The notes beneath the pieces were generated by a model. That model did not search any database. It saw only the letters and a program-made list of their open reading frames with translations, and was not told the DNA's origin. DNA of 64,000 nucleotides from Acidobacteriota bacterium (GTDB lineage: Bacteria; Acidobacteriota; Terriglobia; UBA7540), in the NCBI GenBank assembly GCA_021838785.1, contig JAKCCV010000016.1, positions 22,329 to 86,328 of the forward strand. Reading direction: 5' to 3'. A program made the position numbers and the translations under genes. This document shows positions 17,320 through 25,392 of the stretch, one piece after another; position 1 is the stretch's first letter, and every line of letters begins with the position of its first letter.

Positions 17320-19965
17320 ATGAAGGCTTATAGAAAGCGCTTACTGTTGATTCTAATCGCGGGCATGGTTCTTGTGGTCCCTGCGGTAAAAGCCCAGGAT
17401 ACCGCGAAGTACCCTTTCATGAACCCAAACCTTTCCCCCAGGGAGCGTTCGGCCGATCTGGTTCACCGCCTAACGCTCAAAGAGAAGGTCTCCCAACTGG
17501 TGAATCAATCGCGCGCCATCCCGCGCTTGGGGATTCCGGCCTACAACTGGTGGAGCGAGGCGTTGCACGGCGTGGCCGTCAATGGCACGACGGAATTTCC
17601 AGAACCCATCGGGCTGGCCGCCACCTTTGACGCGCCCGCCATCCACAAAATGGCCCATGCTATCAGCATTGAAGGGCGCATCATCCACGCCGAGTCGCTC
17701 CGCAACGGCAACTCGACAATTTTTCACGGCCTTGACTTCTGGGCACCAAACGTGAACATCTTTCGCGATCCGCGCTGGGGTCGCGGTCAGGAAACCTACG
17801 GCGAGGATCCGTTCCTTGATGCCCGCATGGCGGTGGCCTTTGTAACGGGCATGCAGGGCAGCAATCCGAAGTACTACCGCGTGATCTCGACGCCGAAGCA
17901 CTTTGACGCGCACAGTGGACCGGAGCCGATCCGCCATTTCGCCGATTATGACGTGAGCAAGCACGACCTGGAGGACACCTACCTGCCAGCGTTCCGCGCC
18001 GCCATTGTGGAAGGTCATGCGGACTCCGTGATGTGCGCCTATACGGCCCTCAACGGCCAGCCGGATTGCGCCAACCAGTTCCTTCTGCAGCACACCCTGC
18101 GCGGCGCGTGGCAATTCCATGGCTACGTGGTCTCCGATTGCGACGCCGTCCACGATATTTTCACGGGGCATCATTATCGCCCAACGCAGCCGCAGGCCTC
18201 CGCCATTGCCCTCGAGCGGGGCATGGACAACGAGTGCGCCGACTTTTTTACCCCAACCAAGGGCGACCAGGATTACAAGCCTTACCTCGAAGCCGTTCAA
18301 CAGGGGTATCTTTCGGTGAGCGCGATTGACCGAGCCCTGATTCGCCTCTTCACGGCGCGCATCAAGCTGGGCATGTTCGATCCGCCCTCGATGGTGCCTT
18401 ACGATCATATTAACCCGGACCGGCTTAACAGCCCGGCGCATCGCGCCCTGGCGCTCAAATTGGCCGAAGAATCCATGGTGCTGCTGAAGAATGACGGCGT
18501 GCTGCCGCTCAAGCCCTCGGTGAAACGCATTGCCATTGTCGGACCGCTCGCGGATCAGACGGCCGTCTTGCTCGGCAACTACAGCGGCACGCCCACGCAC
18601 ACAGTGAGCATGCTGGAAGGCATGAAGGCCGCATTTCCCCACACCCAAATCACTTATGTTCCCGGAACCGAGTTCCTTTCGCACCGTGGAAATCCGGTGC
18701 CTGCCTCGGCCCTGACCACGCCCAGCGGCGCTCCGGGGCTTGAAGCCAGCTATCGTTCGGGCCTCGCTCTATTCGGAAAAACAACACTGCTCGTTTCGCG
18801 GGTGGAACCCACCGTGAACCTGACGGAGAGCCAACTTCCCGCCCAGGTCCAAGGGAAGCGAGCGTTCTCCGTCGAGTGGAGCGGCTTCCTCACGCCGTCG
18901 GCAACCGGCAATTACTACCTGGGCATGAAAGCGAATGGCTTTGCCCGGGTCACGGTGGACGGCAGAACCATCGCGCAGAAGTTCGGTCGCGGAACGGACC
19001 TCGGATGGATTCATCTGAGGAAAGGGCATCCGGTGAAGCTGCGCATCCTCTACTCGGCAATGGCTGGCAGCGAACCCCAGGCCCAGCTCCTCTGGGCTCC
19101 AATAACCAACAAGCCGGATCCGGCGGCTATTGCGGCTGCAAAAAAAGCCGATGTGGTAATCGCTGTGGTGGGCATCACCAGTCAGTTGGAAAGTGAAGAA
19201 GCCCCCATTGACCAACCCGGTTTCTTCGGCGGCGACCGCACGAACCTCAAGATGCCTCGACCGGAAGAGGATTTGGTCCGGGCCGTGGCCGCGACCGGCA
19301 AGCCGCTCGTTGTGGTGCTCATGAACGGGAGCTGCCTCGCCGTGAAATGGGAAAAGGCTCACGCCGACGCCATCCTTGAAGCCTGGTATTCCGGCGAAGA
19401 GGGCGGCGACGCCATCGCCCAGACGCTCAGCGGCAAGAACGACCCCGCCGGACGCCTGCCCGTCACTTTTTATAGGAGCGTCCACCAGTTGCCGCCCTTT
19501 GAGGATTACTCGATGCAAGGACGCACCTACCGCTACTTCACGGGCAAGCCGCTCTGGCCGTTTGGCTACGGGCTGAGTTACACAAAGTTCAAGTACAGCG
19601 ACCTCACTTTGCCGTCCGCGCCCATTCAGGCGGGGGATCCGCTTAACGCCTCCGTGAGGGTGACCAATGTGGGGAAGGTTGCGGGCGACGAGGTTGTGGA
19701 GCTTTACCTGAAGTTCCCCAAAGTTCCCGGCGCGCCCAACATCGCCCTGCGGGGATTCGACCGCGTTCATCTCAACCCGGGGGAAAGCCAGATTGTGAAC
19801 TTTCACCTCAAGCGCCGCGACCTCAGCATGGTCACGACGGCGGGCAATATCATCGTCGCCCAGGGCCAATACACGGTGTCGGTCGGCGGCGGCCAACCCG
19901 GAACCGGAGCGCCTTCCATCAGCGGCCACTTCGACATCAACGGCCAGATTATGCTGCCGGAATAG
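17320..19965 (+). CDS. Secreted glycoside hydrolase family 3 enzyme with PA14 domain
   Basis: An 881-residue beta-glycosidase, of the beta-xylosidase/beta-glucosidase group. A signal peptide (MKAYRKRLLLILIAGM, cleavage near VKAQ) is followed by the GH3 N-domain; the nucleophile Asp is D273 in GYVVSDCDAVHD. The GH3 C-domain is interrupted by a PA14 module at about residues 470-600 (VEWSGFLTPSATGNYYLG), and a FnIII-like domain closes the protein (VTNVGKVAGDEVVELYL). The start at ATG 17320 is set by AGGAGAAG and the signal peptide; an open frame back to 17134 lies in repeat DNA. It probably degrades plant hemicellulose oligosaccharides in the periplasm or outside. Confidence 0.92.
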   Translation: MKAYRKRLLLILIAGMVLVVPAVKAQDTAKYPFMNPNLSPRERSADLVHRLTLKEKVSQLVNQSRAIPRLGIPAYNWWSEALHGVAVNGTTEFPEPIGLAATFDAPAIHKMAHAISIEGRIIHAESLRNGNSTIFHGLDFWAPNVNIFRDPRWGRGQETYGEDPFLDARMAVAFVTGMQGSNPKYYRVISTPKHFDAHSGPEPIRHFADYDVSKHDLEDTYLPAFRAAIVEGHADSVMCAYTALNGQPDCANQFLLQHTLRGAWQFHGYVVSDCDAVHDIFTGHHYRPTQPQASAIALERGMDNECADFFTPTKGDQDYKPYLEAVQQGYLSVSAIDRALIRLFTARIKLGMFDPPSMVPYDHINPDRLNSPAHRALALKLAEESMVLLKNDGVLPLKPSVKRIAIVGPLADQTAVLLGNYSGTPTHTVSMLEGMKAAFPHTQITYVPGTEFLSHRGNPVPASALTTPSGAPGLEASYRSGLALFGKTTLLVSRVEPTVNLTESQLPAQVQGKRAFSVEWSGFLTPSATGNYYLGMKANGFARVTVDGRTIAQKFGRGTDLGWIHLRKGHPVKLRILYSAMAGSEPQAQLLWAPITNKPDPAAIAAAKKADVVIAVVGITSQLESEEAPIDQPGFFGGDRTNLKMPRPEEDLVRAVAATGKPLVVVLMNGSCLAVKWEKAHADAILEAWYSGEEGGDAIAQTLSGKNDPAGRLPVTFYRSVHQLPPFEDYSMQGRTYRYFTGKPLWPFGYGLSYTKFKYSDLTLPSAPIQAGDPLNASVRVTNVGKVAGDEVVELYLKFPKVPGAPNIALRGFDRVHLNPGESQIVNFHLKRRDLSMVTTAGNIIVAQGQYTVSVGGGQPGTGAPSISGHFDINGQIMLPE

Positions 19966-20109
19966 CTCTCAGCGGTCACGCCGCGCAAGGCGCGCGCTCG
20001 GCAGGCTTCATGCCAGGCCCCTCCCACCACGGAGGGCCCCTGCTGGCTCACCCTATGGGTCGTCGTCGTTTTCTCGCCACACCCGCCGCCGCAGCGGCAG
20101 CGGGCCATG

Positions 20110-20586
20110 TCACCGGCGGCGATTTGGCCGCTTCGGCTGCTTCGTCTCGGCCCCGGAACCTGCGCGCGCCGTGGCTTCGGCGAAGATGTGCCGAAGCCGC
20201 TCCTGGGCCGCGGCGTCCCCCATTGCCGCCCGCTCGTGGAGGTCGTAAATGGCCCGGAGGGCACCGTCCCTGTAGGCGTCCCACGGCGTCCGGGCGTAGG
20301 CCGCAGGGCTCTGTCCCTGGGGTCGCGCGCCTTCGCCCGGAGCCGGTTGGGTCGGGCCGCCGAAGAGCCCCCGGGTCTCGGGGTCGGGGCACAGTTCGCG
20401 TAGCCTCAAAAGCCAACGCCCGCGCGGCGTCCGGTGGCCCGATTCCCAATAGCGGTATCCGCTGAGCGAGATTCCGAGTCGCCGGGCCATTCCCTCCTGC
20501 GTTTCCCCCAGCGCCACCCGAAGCGTCCGGATGGCTTTGGCGAACGGGGCTTCGGGGGCCGGTTGGTTCCTCATCCTTGCGGCCAT
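20110..20586 (-). CDS. XRE-type helix-turn-helix regulator
   Basis: A 158-residue protein with an XRE/Cro HTH at about residues 15-70 (ALGETQEGMARRLGISLSGY, then YWESGHRTP). The rest is Ala/Arg-rich, with a predicted helix near 110-135. The ATG at 20586 is preferred because longer readings would start beyond the palindromic operator at 20603-20626. It is divergent from the small HTH gene at 20664, and the operator lies between them, so mutual or self-repression is likely. Codon use is markedly G+C-rich compared with the GH3 gene. Confidence 0.75.
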   Translation of the reverse strand: MAARMRNQPAPEAPFAKAIRTLRVALGETQEGMARRLGISLSGYRYWESGHRTPRGRWLLRLRELCPDPETRGLFGGPTQPAPGEGARPQGQSPAAYARTPWDAYRDGALRAIYDLHERAAMGDAAAQERLRHIFAEATARAGSGAETKQPKRPNRRR

Positions 20587-20593
20587 TTTCCAC

Positions 20594-20622
20594 TTGACAG
20601 AAACATATCGTTGTGCAACAAT
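20594..20622 (+). promoter_or_regulatory. Sigma-70 promoter reading into the small-regulator cluster
   Basis: A consensus TTGACA at 20594-20599 and AACAAT at 20617-20622 with a 17-base spacer point rightward. Transcription would start about 20629, ahead of ATG 20664. The palindrome at 20603-20626 covers the spacer and -10 box, the usual place for a repressor. Confidence 0.6.
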
Positions 20623-20626
20623 ATGT
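20603..20626. promoter_or_regulatory. Near-perfect operator palindrome
   Basis: The arms ACATATCGTTG (20603-20613) and CAACAATATGT (20616-20626) are inverted repeats matching at 10 of 11 positions around a TG centre. It is A+T-rich inside very G+C-rich surroundings, lies between two divergent HTH genes and overlaps the promoter, so it is a likely binding site for one of them. Confidence 0.65.
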
Positions 20627-20663
20627 GGTGCTTCGGTCTGCTGAAAAAAGTTCAGCAACTGCG

Positions 20664-20927
20664 ATGGCGGAGAGTACCACGAATCGAAGGGAGAAGAAAC
20701 TGCTGCCTGCGACCGTCCGCCTTGTCCGGGGGACGCACGGGTTCGTTACAGCCATTGCGCGGGCCGGGGGCTTCCGGCCCAGTTACGTCTCCGATGTTCT
20801 GGCGGGCCGCCGTCCGCCGAGCGCGCGGTTCCTGGTGGCCCTGGTGGAGGCTGCCGAGGCCCAGCAGTTGGAGATGCTGAGGGCGGCCGTCGCAGCCGAG
20901 CAGGTTCGTCTGCGCGGGGAGGGCTAG
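20664..20927 (+). CDS. Small helix-turn-helix protein
   Basis: An 87-residue basic protein. The segment GFVTAIARAGGFRPSYVSDVLAGRRPPSARFLVALVEA has the spacing of an HTH, comparable to XRE-type repressors that recognise DNA with a YVSDVL-like helix. Translation from ATG 20664 fits the promoter at 20594-20622; an upstream GTG at 20613 lies within that promoter. It begins a tight same-strand series with the membrane peptide (3 bases) and REC-PilZ genes. Function beyond DNA binding is unknown. Confidence 0.6.
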   Translation: MAESTTNRREKKLLPATVRLVRGTHGFVTAIARAGGFRPSYVSDVLAGRRPPSARFLVALVEAAEAQQLEMLRAAVAAEQVRLRGEG

Positions 20928-20930
20928 CGC

Positions 20931-21131
20931 GTGGGCGCCTACATATGGCTTTTGCTCCTCGCCGGGTACCTTGTCATGATGGTCGTCTTCGTCGGGGCCT
21001 GCGTCCTTTACATGTTTTCGCTGCCCGTCAAGCTTCGCGTGCATGTGCCGTCCGACGACGCCCAGCCAGCCAAGGGCGATGGCGCGACCGGGCCGCAAGC
21101 GCCGCCGGATGGGTCGGGGGCGAGGGGATAA
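20931..21131 (+). CDS. Small single-pass membrane protein
   Basis: A 66-residue peptide starting with GTG 20931, three bases after the preceding stop; GGGGAGGG lies upstream. Residues 4-32 are strongly hydrophobic (IWLLLLAGYLVMMVVFVGAC), and the tail is soluble and Gly/Pro/Asp-rich. No family is recognised. The tight packing before the REC-PilZ gene suggests a shared operon. Confidence 0.5.
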   Translation: MGAYIWLLLLAGYLVMMVVFVGACVLYMFSLPVKLRVHVPSDDAQPAKGDGATGPQAPPDGSGARG

Positions 21132-21132
21132 T

Positions 21133-21822
21133 ATGGCCCTGAGACTGCTGGTCGTCGAAGACGATCCCGAGGTGCTTAAGCTGGTGGGAGGCATTGTCGA
21201 GCCGCTCGGCTACGAGGTGGTGGTGGCGCAGGACGGGGAGGAGGCGGCGCGACGCGTGGCCCGGGAGAGGTTTGACGGGGTTGTTCTGAATGCCGACACG
21301 GGGCAGACCGACGGCTGCGCCCTCGCCCGGCGCATACGCGCTTCGCCGGCAAATCGCAGCGTGCCCATCGCTATGTTAACCGGCGGCCGCGGGTCGGCGG
21401 GGCTGGGGGACGCCTTCGAGGCCGGGGCCACTTTTTTCCTCGAAAAGCCCGCAGATGGGAAGCAGATTCGGGCCCTTTTCAAGGCTATGCACGGGGCCAT
21501 GGTGCGGGAGAAGAGAGACCGCATCCGGGTGCCGGTGCGGCTTGTGGTTCAGTGGAGGACCGCCGACCATGAGGTGAGGGCGGCCAGCCTCAATATCAGC
21601 ACGAGAGGAATGCTCGCCGAGCTTGCAGAGGACATCGCGTTGGGAGAAGAGGCCGAGCTCACGTTCTCTGTGTGCCAGGCGGAGGGACGGCTCGCCGTCC
21701 GCCTCCGGGCAAGGGTCGTTCGCAAAGAACCGCCTAACCGGGTCGCCGTCCAGTTCGTCGAGCTAGCGCCCGAGGTCGAAGCGGCGCTCCGGGAGTTCAT
21801 CGCCGGGATCGTTGAGGGCTGA
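21133..21822 (+). CDS. Receiver-PilZ protein with Asn at the phosphoacceptor position
   Basis: A 229-residue, two-domain protein: a response-regulator receiver (about residues 1-120) and a PilZ domain (about 125-225). The receiver has the acidic pair (VVEDDPEV), the Thr (AMLTGG) and the Lys (LEKPAD), but the canonical acceptor Asp is Asn53 (codon AAT at 21289-21291), with an Asp two residues later. The PilZ part has RDRIR (RxxxR) and NISTRG (N/DxSxxG), the cyclic-di-GMP-binding pattern. ATG 21133 follows GAGGGG; an upstream open frame is not conserved. It could be a phosphorylation-independent c-di-GMP receptor. Confidence 0.85.
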   Translation: MALRLLVVEDDPEVLKLVGGIVEPLGYEVVVAQDGEEAARRVARERFDGVVLNADTGQTDGCALARRIRASPANRSVPIAMLTGGRGSAGLGDAFEAGATFFLEKPADGKQIRALFKAMHGAMVREKRDRIRVPVRLVVQWRTADHEVRAASLNISTRGMLAELAEDIALGEEAELTFSVCQAEGRLAVRLRARVVRKEPPNRVAVQFVELAPEVEAALREFIAGIVEG

Positions 21823-21884
21823 TGGCCCCCGGCGGTGGGGGCCGACTGAGGGGCGGCGAAGGCCGCCGCCACGGGCCGCGCGGG

Positions 21885-22127
21885 ATGTCCACGGCGACCG
21901 AGGACTCAGCGATGCGGTGCCCTTACTGCTTGGGTTTCGATGTGCGGCCGAGCCGGAGGCGGGGTGTCCTGGAGCGCCTACTACTGCTTCGGTCGTGGCG
22001 CTGCCGGGCGTGCGGCGCGCGCTTCGGGAGGCTGGCCTGGCGGGGCCAGGCCGTCTGTCCGGGGGAGGGCGGAACGACGAATGAGGGCACAGGAGGGGAA
22101 CGGGGTGAGAGCGCGAACGGAGGATGA
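21885..22127 (+). CDS. Small zinc-ribbon protein
   Basis: An 80-residue protein with two CxxC knuckles: MRCPYCLG and WRCRACGARF, separated by an Arg-rich RPSRRRGVLERLLLL segment. Short proteins with CPYC-RSRRR-RC.xC architecture recur in Acidobacteriota, by my recollection, with no known role. Translation may start at ATG 21885 or ATG 21912; the latter has CGAGGAC upstream. The end overlaps the start of the next gene. Confidence 0.55.
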   Translation: MSTATEDSAMRCPYCLGFDVRPSRRRGVLERLLLLRSWRCRACGARFGRLAWRGQAVCPGEGGTTNEGTGGERGESANGG

Positions 22128-22386
22128 GGGGTTTGGCGGAGCCCCCGAGGTGATGGACATTTATGCTGCCGCAGAATACCTCCGGGTCTCCAGGGGGACG
22201 CTGTATAAGTCCATCCGGGCGGGCGAGGTCCCGGCTTTCAAGCTCGGAAGGGGGTGGAGGTTCAGGAAAGCCCTCTTGGACCGCTGGATGGACGAGCAAA
22301 GCGAGAAGGGGAAGGCGCGCCCCGCGCATGGGGGCAGGCCCGCCGCCGGTGGGAACGGCCAGCCGGCGCCAGGAGTGACCCACTAA
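22105..22386 (+). CDS. Excisionase/MerR-type helix-turn-helix protein
   Basis: A 93-residue protein. Residues about 17-65 match the excisionase-family HTH: VMDIYAAAEYLRVSRGTLYKSIRAGEVPAFKLGRGWRFRK, here described by its key words AAEYL, TLYKSI, KLGRGWRF. GTG 22105 is chosen because AGGAGG at 22091-22096 lies eight bases upstream; ATG 22081 in the same frame is the alternative. It overlaps the zinc-ribbon gene, and its stop overlaps the next ATG (TAATG). Members act as phage excisionases or as plain regulators; no integrase is nearby. Confidence 0.75.
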   Translation: MRARTEDEGFGGAPEVMDIYAAAEYLRVSRGTLYKSIRAGEVPAFKLGRGWRFRKALLDRWMDEQSEKGKARPAHGGRPAAGGNGQPAPGVTH

Positions 22387-22808
22387 TGCCAGAGGCGAGA
22401 CAACCGTGCCGAAAGGTGCTGATCGTCGAGGACGACACCTCGATACGCAACCTCCTCTACACCCTCCTCGCGGGCCAAGGCTACGAGGCCGAGGAAGCGC
22501 ACAGCAGCCAAGAGGCCCTTTCCAAGATCGGACGCGAATGCTTCGACGCCGTGCTGCTCGACGTGCGTTGCCCGTACGCGCCGCCCAGGGAGATCATTGG
22601 CAAGATCAGAGAGGTACGGCCCGCCCTCATCGGGCGGATTCTCGTGATCACCGCAGAGGCGACCGACGCGGCGGGGATCGAGATGCTCGAGCGCCACTGC
22701 CGCATCCGCGAGCGGGATCTGGTCTGGGAGCTTGGCAATCGCCTGCGCCAGATCCTCCATCCCCACCCCCCTGCGCGCGCCATCTCGGACGGAGAACCGT
22801 CGCACTGA
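22386..22808 (+). CDS. Single-domain response regulator
   Basis: A 140-residue receiver-only protein. VLIVEDDTSIR, VLLDVR (phosphoacceptor Asp) and VITAEAT (conserved Thr) are present. The usual Lys of the KP motif appears replaced, with IRERD in that region, which may alter switching. The ATG overlaps the previous stop by one base, indicating coupling. It could relay phosphate or act as a phosphate sink; no kinase gene is in the block. Confidence 0.8.
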   Translation: MPEARQPCRKVLIVEDDTSIRNLLYTLLAGQGYEAEEAHSSQEALSKIGRECFDAVLLDVRCPYAPPREIIGKIREVRPALIGRILVITAEATDAAGIEMLERHCRIRERDLVWELGNRLRQILHPHPPARAISDGEPSH

Positions 22809-22873
22809 GAGGGCCGCAGGCGCGGCAACCACCGCCGCCTGCTGTGCCGGGGACGCGGCTACGGGGCGCCCTG

Positions 22874-23554
22874 ATGCATGTCCTGATTGCCACGCCTGAC
22901 CTCAGCTACGGGCGCTTTCTGGAGAGGGCGCTTCGGGCGCAGGGTTACACGGTTGACCTGGCGGCGGAGCCCCTTGACGCGACGCACCTGGCCGGGGCCG
23001 TTGCGTGGGACCTTATTATTGTTGACTCGTCGCCACCCAAGCTCGACGGAGCAGAGCTGGTCCAGCGGCTTCGCGCCACCAACGGGTCGCCAAACATCCT
23101 TCTGCTCACGGAGGGGAGGCACCCTCAGGACCGCGCCCGCGGGCTGGATATGGGCGCCGACGACTGTGTGAGCAAACCGTGCTCGCTGTGCGAGCTGGTC
23201 GCCCGCGTCCGCGCGGTGGTCCGGCGTCGCGGCCCGCCTCTCGGCCCTGTCCTGCGTGTGGAGGACCTTGAGCTGAGTTGGGCCTTGATGACGGTGCGGC
23301 GAGCCCAGCGGAGGATCGCGCTAACGCCGAAGGAGTTTTCGCTGCTCGCCTACCTCATGCAGAACGCGGGCCGCCCCGTCACACGTGCCATGATCTTGGA
23401 CAGTGTGTGGGGCCTCGGCCACGACCCGCAAGGCAACGTCGTGGATGTTTACGTTTATTACCTGCGCCGCAAAGTTGACTCGGGCTTCGCCAAGAGGCTC
23501 ATCCAAACGGTCCCGGGCGTTGGCTACCGCCTCGGCGGGGAAAGGGGCGGATAG
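22874..23554 (+). CDS. OmpR/PhoB-family response regulator
   Basis: A 226-residue transcription factor with an N-terminal receiver (VDSSPP with the acceptor Asp, LLLTEG, VSKPCS) and a C-terminal winged helix (RIALTPKEFSLLAYLMQNAGRP, LDSVWG, VYVYYLRRKVD, TVPGVGYRL). The acidic cluster near the N-terminus is reduced to one Asp (ATPDLS instead of VEDD). ATG 22874 is the first start aligned with the family. A cognate sensor kinase is not encoded in the window. Confidence 0.9.
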   Translation: MHVLIATPDLSYGRFLERALRAQGYTVDLAAEPLDATHLAGAVAWDLIIVDSSPPKLDGAELVQRLRATNGSPNILLLTEGRHPQDRARGLDMGADDCVSKPCSLCELVARVRAVVRRRGPPLGPVLRVEDLELSWALMTVRRAQRRIALTPKEFSLLAYLMQNAGRPVTRAMILDSVWGLGHDPQGNVVDVYVYYLRRKVDSGFAKRLIQTVPGVGYRLGGERGG

Positions 23555-24152
23555 CTCCGGCTGCGGCTCGCGGAGACATCACCGCAAAGACGGCAGGGAC
23601 CGCCAAGATGCACCGCTTCGTTTTCCATTGAGTCGCCATAAGTGTTCACTCCTTCATGCGGGCTTCGTCATCACATGGAACACAAGCCCATTGCCTGCGC
23701 GATATCCTATCTCAAAATTCAGAAGGTCGGCATGAGTTGTCGGTCATGCCCTTGCTTGGCCGGCCGATGAGGTGAAGGCCCGATAGCGGCGTACGACTCA
23801 CGGGGGTATCGGAACGAAATTCAGACCGATTCTCCACGGTGTCGAAGGCCCGACGCAGGAAAATGCCGATGCCCACGCTCGAACTCACGCACTGCTCGTC
23901 GCTATCCGGCACGGCAGAAATTGCAATCGTCCAAAATGGTCCCATTCGCCGCCGTAAGTATAAGCCACCGCCATCCCGAAAATCATCCGCCCCTCGACGT
24001 CCCAACTGAAGCTATGCAGCGGGCAGCCGCGACGGTGGTGTTTTCGACGGCCGACGGCGATTTTTGAGGCCGTGGTTCGTCGGCAAGCGTTGCTGAAGGG
24101 GCCGCGACACGCGAATCAGGGTGGGCACGCGGCCCACGATATATTGTCGTGG
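23555..24152. other. Intergenic region with repeat similarity to 17 kb
   Basis: About 600 bases between the OmpR-type regulator and thiG (convergent). No supportable gene. Its right part (24044-24165) resembles the repeat region before the GH3 gene, including an ending of the form TTGTCGTGGCTACCGG versus ATGTCGCGGCTACCGG at 17142. Confidence 0.5.
24044..24113. repeat. Dispersed repeat, copy 2
   Basis: Partner of 17000-17069 on the same strand: shared GATTTTTG, TTCGTCG/GTCGTCG, AAGCGTTGC and GCGACAC blocks in order. A further shared segment follows at 24150-24165 versus 17142-17157. Confidence 0.6.
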
Positions 24153-24932
24153 CTACCGGACGACGCCTTCGAGGGGGCTGGAAGCCGTGGCGTAGAGTTT
24201 TTTGGGCATGCGGCCGGCGAGACAAGCCTGGCGACCGGCGATGACCGCGTGGCGCATGGCTTCCGCCATCAGGACCGGGTCCTCCGCGGCGGCAATTCCC
24301 GTATTCATCAGGACCCCGTCAGCGCCCAGTTCCATGGCGATGGTGGCATCGGAGGCGGTGCCGACGCCGGCGTCCAAAATCAGCGGAACGCTGGTGATCA
24401 TTTCGCGCAGAATGCGAATGTTGGCGGGATTCTGAAGGCCCAACCCGGAGCCGATGGGCGCTCCCAGCGGCATCACTGCCGCCGCGCCGGCGTCCACGAG
24501 ACGGCGGGCGGAAATCAAATCGTCGTTGGTGTAGGGCAATACCACAAAACCTTCGCGCACCAGAATTTCCGTTGCTTTGACCAGCTCAAAGTTGTTGGGG
24601 AAAAGCGTCTTTTCGTCGCCAATGACTTCCAGCTTGATCCAGTTGGAGAGACCGACTTCGCGCGCCAGCCGCGCCGTCCGAACCGCGTCGTCCGCGCTGT
24701 AGCATCCTGCCGTGTTGGGGAGAATGAAATACTTGGAGCGGTCAATATAATCGAGCAGCGACTCTTTGCTCTTGTCGCTCAAATTGACGCGCCGCACAGC
24801 CACCGTGACGATTTCCGTCCCGGAGGCTTCGAGAGCGCGAGCCATCTCCGCAAAGCTCCGGTACTTTCCCGTGCCGACAATCAGCCGTGAACGAAAGGCC
24901 CGTCCGGCAATTTCAAACCGATCGTTTTCCAT
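24153..24932 (-). CDS. thiG: Thiazole synthase
   Basis: ThiG makes the thiazole phosphate moiety of thiamine from deoxyxylulose phosphate, dehydroglycine and ThiS thiocarboxylate. The 259-residue protein has [10 protein letters not shown], the Schiff-base Lys in [23 protein letters not shown] and [11 protein letters not shown], the phosphate-binding loop, and NTGIA. All family motifs are present. No thiS, thiE, thiH/O or thiF adjoins it and I saw no TPP riboswitch upstream, so its partners lie elsewhere. Confidence 0.95.
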   Translation of the reverse strand: MENDRFEIAGRAFRSRLIVGTGKYRSFAEMARALEASGTEIVTVAVRRVNLSDKSKESLLDYIDRSKYFILPNTAGCYSADDAVRTARLAREVGLSNWIKLEVIGDEKTLFPNNFELVKATEILVREGFVVLPYTNDDLISARRLVDAGAAAVMPLGAPIGSGLGLQNPANIRILREMITSVPLILDAGVGTASDATIAMELGADGVLMNTGIAAAEDPVLMAEAMRHAVIAGRQACLAGRMPKKLYATASSPLEGVVR

Positions 24933-25392
24933 GGGTTCCTCTCTTCTCCATTCTATTCGCGGTGAGACTCAGATTGCAAACTGCGCCGCGAGCAGGTGAC
25001 GTCCGGCGGCTTAAGAAAGTGGCGGCTACGGGTTCGCCATGCGTGTTGCTCGTTGTAGCCGTTGAAGAGGGCATGGGCGTTCGCGGCGCGGAGCTTCCTT
25101 CCAGGATGACGAGGAAAGCGGAAGCTGAAAGGCGCGCAAACCGCCGACTCATGATGACTATTTTATGGGCCTCTCAGAACATGTCCTTGCTGAACCTGAA
25201 TGAGCAGTGGAAACATCCAAACAAAGGTGGGAACATGGAGTTCTGCTCTGCTCCGACGGGATGGGCGAGGCGGAGCGGAAACAACAGACGAGGAGTTGCG
25301 TGGTCAATTAAGAGTCTCGGTGCAGACGGCGCGTACTAGGTGGTGAGAAGCGCGAGTCACAGTCGGGCCGCGCGAGGGAGCGTCGCAATGAA
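24933..25392. other. Gap without a supportable gene
   Basis: About 460 bases separate the divergent thiG and P-type ATPase starts. A GAGGGAG at 25374-25380 probably serves the ATPase. No riboswitch, operator palindrome or conserved short frame was recognised. Confidence 0.5.

Noticed and set aside
17470..18684. 404-codon open frame on the minus strand inside the GH3 gene
   Set aside because: Antisense shadow of a well-conserved GH3 coding frame; composition rich in Arg/His/Val, no family motif.
23712..24005. 97-codon minus-strand frame between the OmpR regulator and thiG
   Set aside because: No ribosome binding site, no family resemblance, and it borders repeat sequence.
24933..25100. TPP riboswitch upstream of thiG
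   Set aside because: The conserved CTGAGA and CTGATC-type blocks are not present in order on the minus strand.
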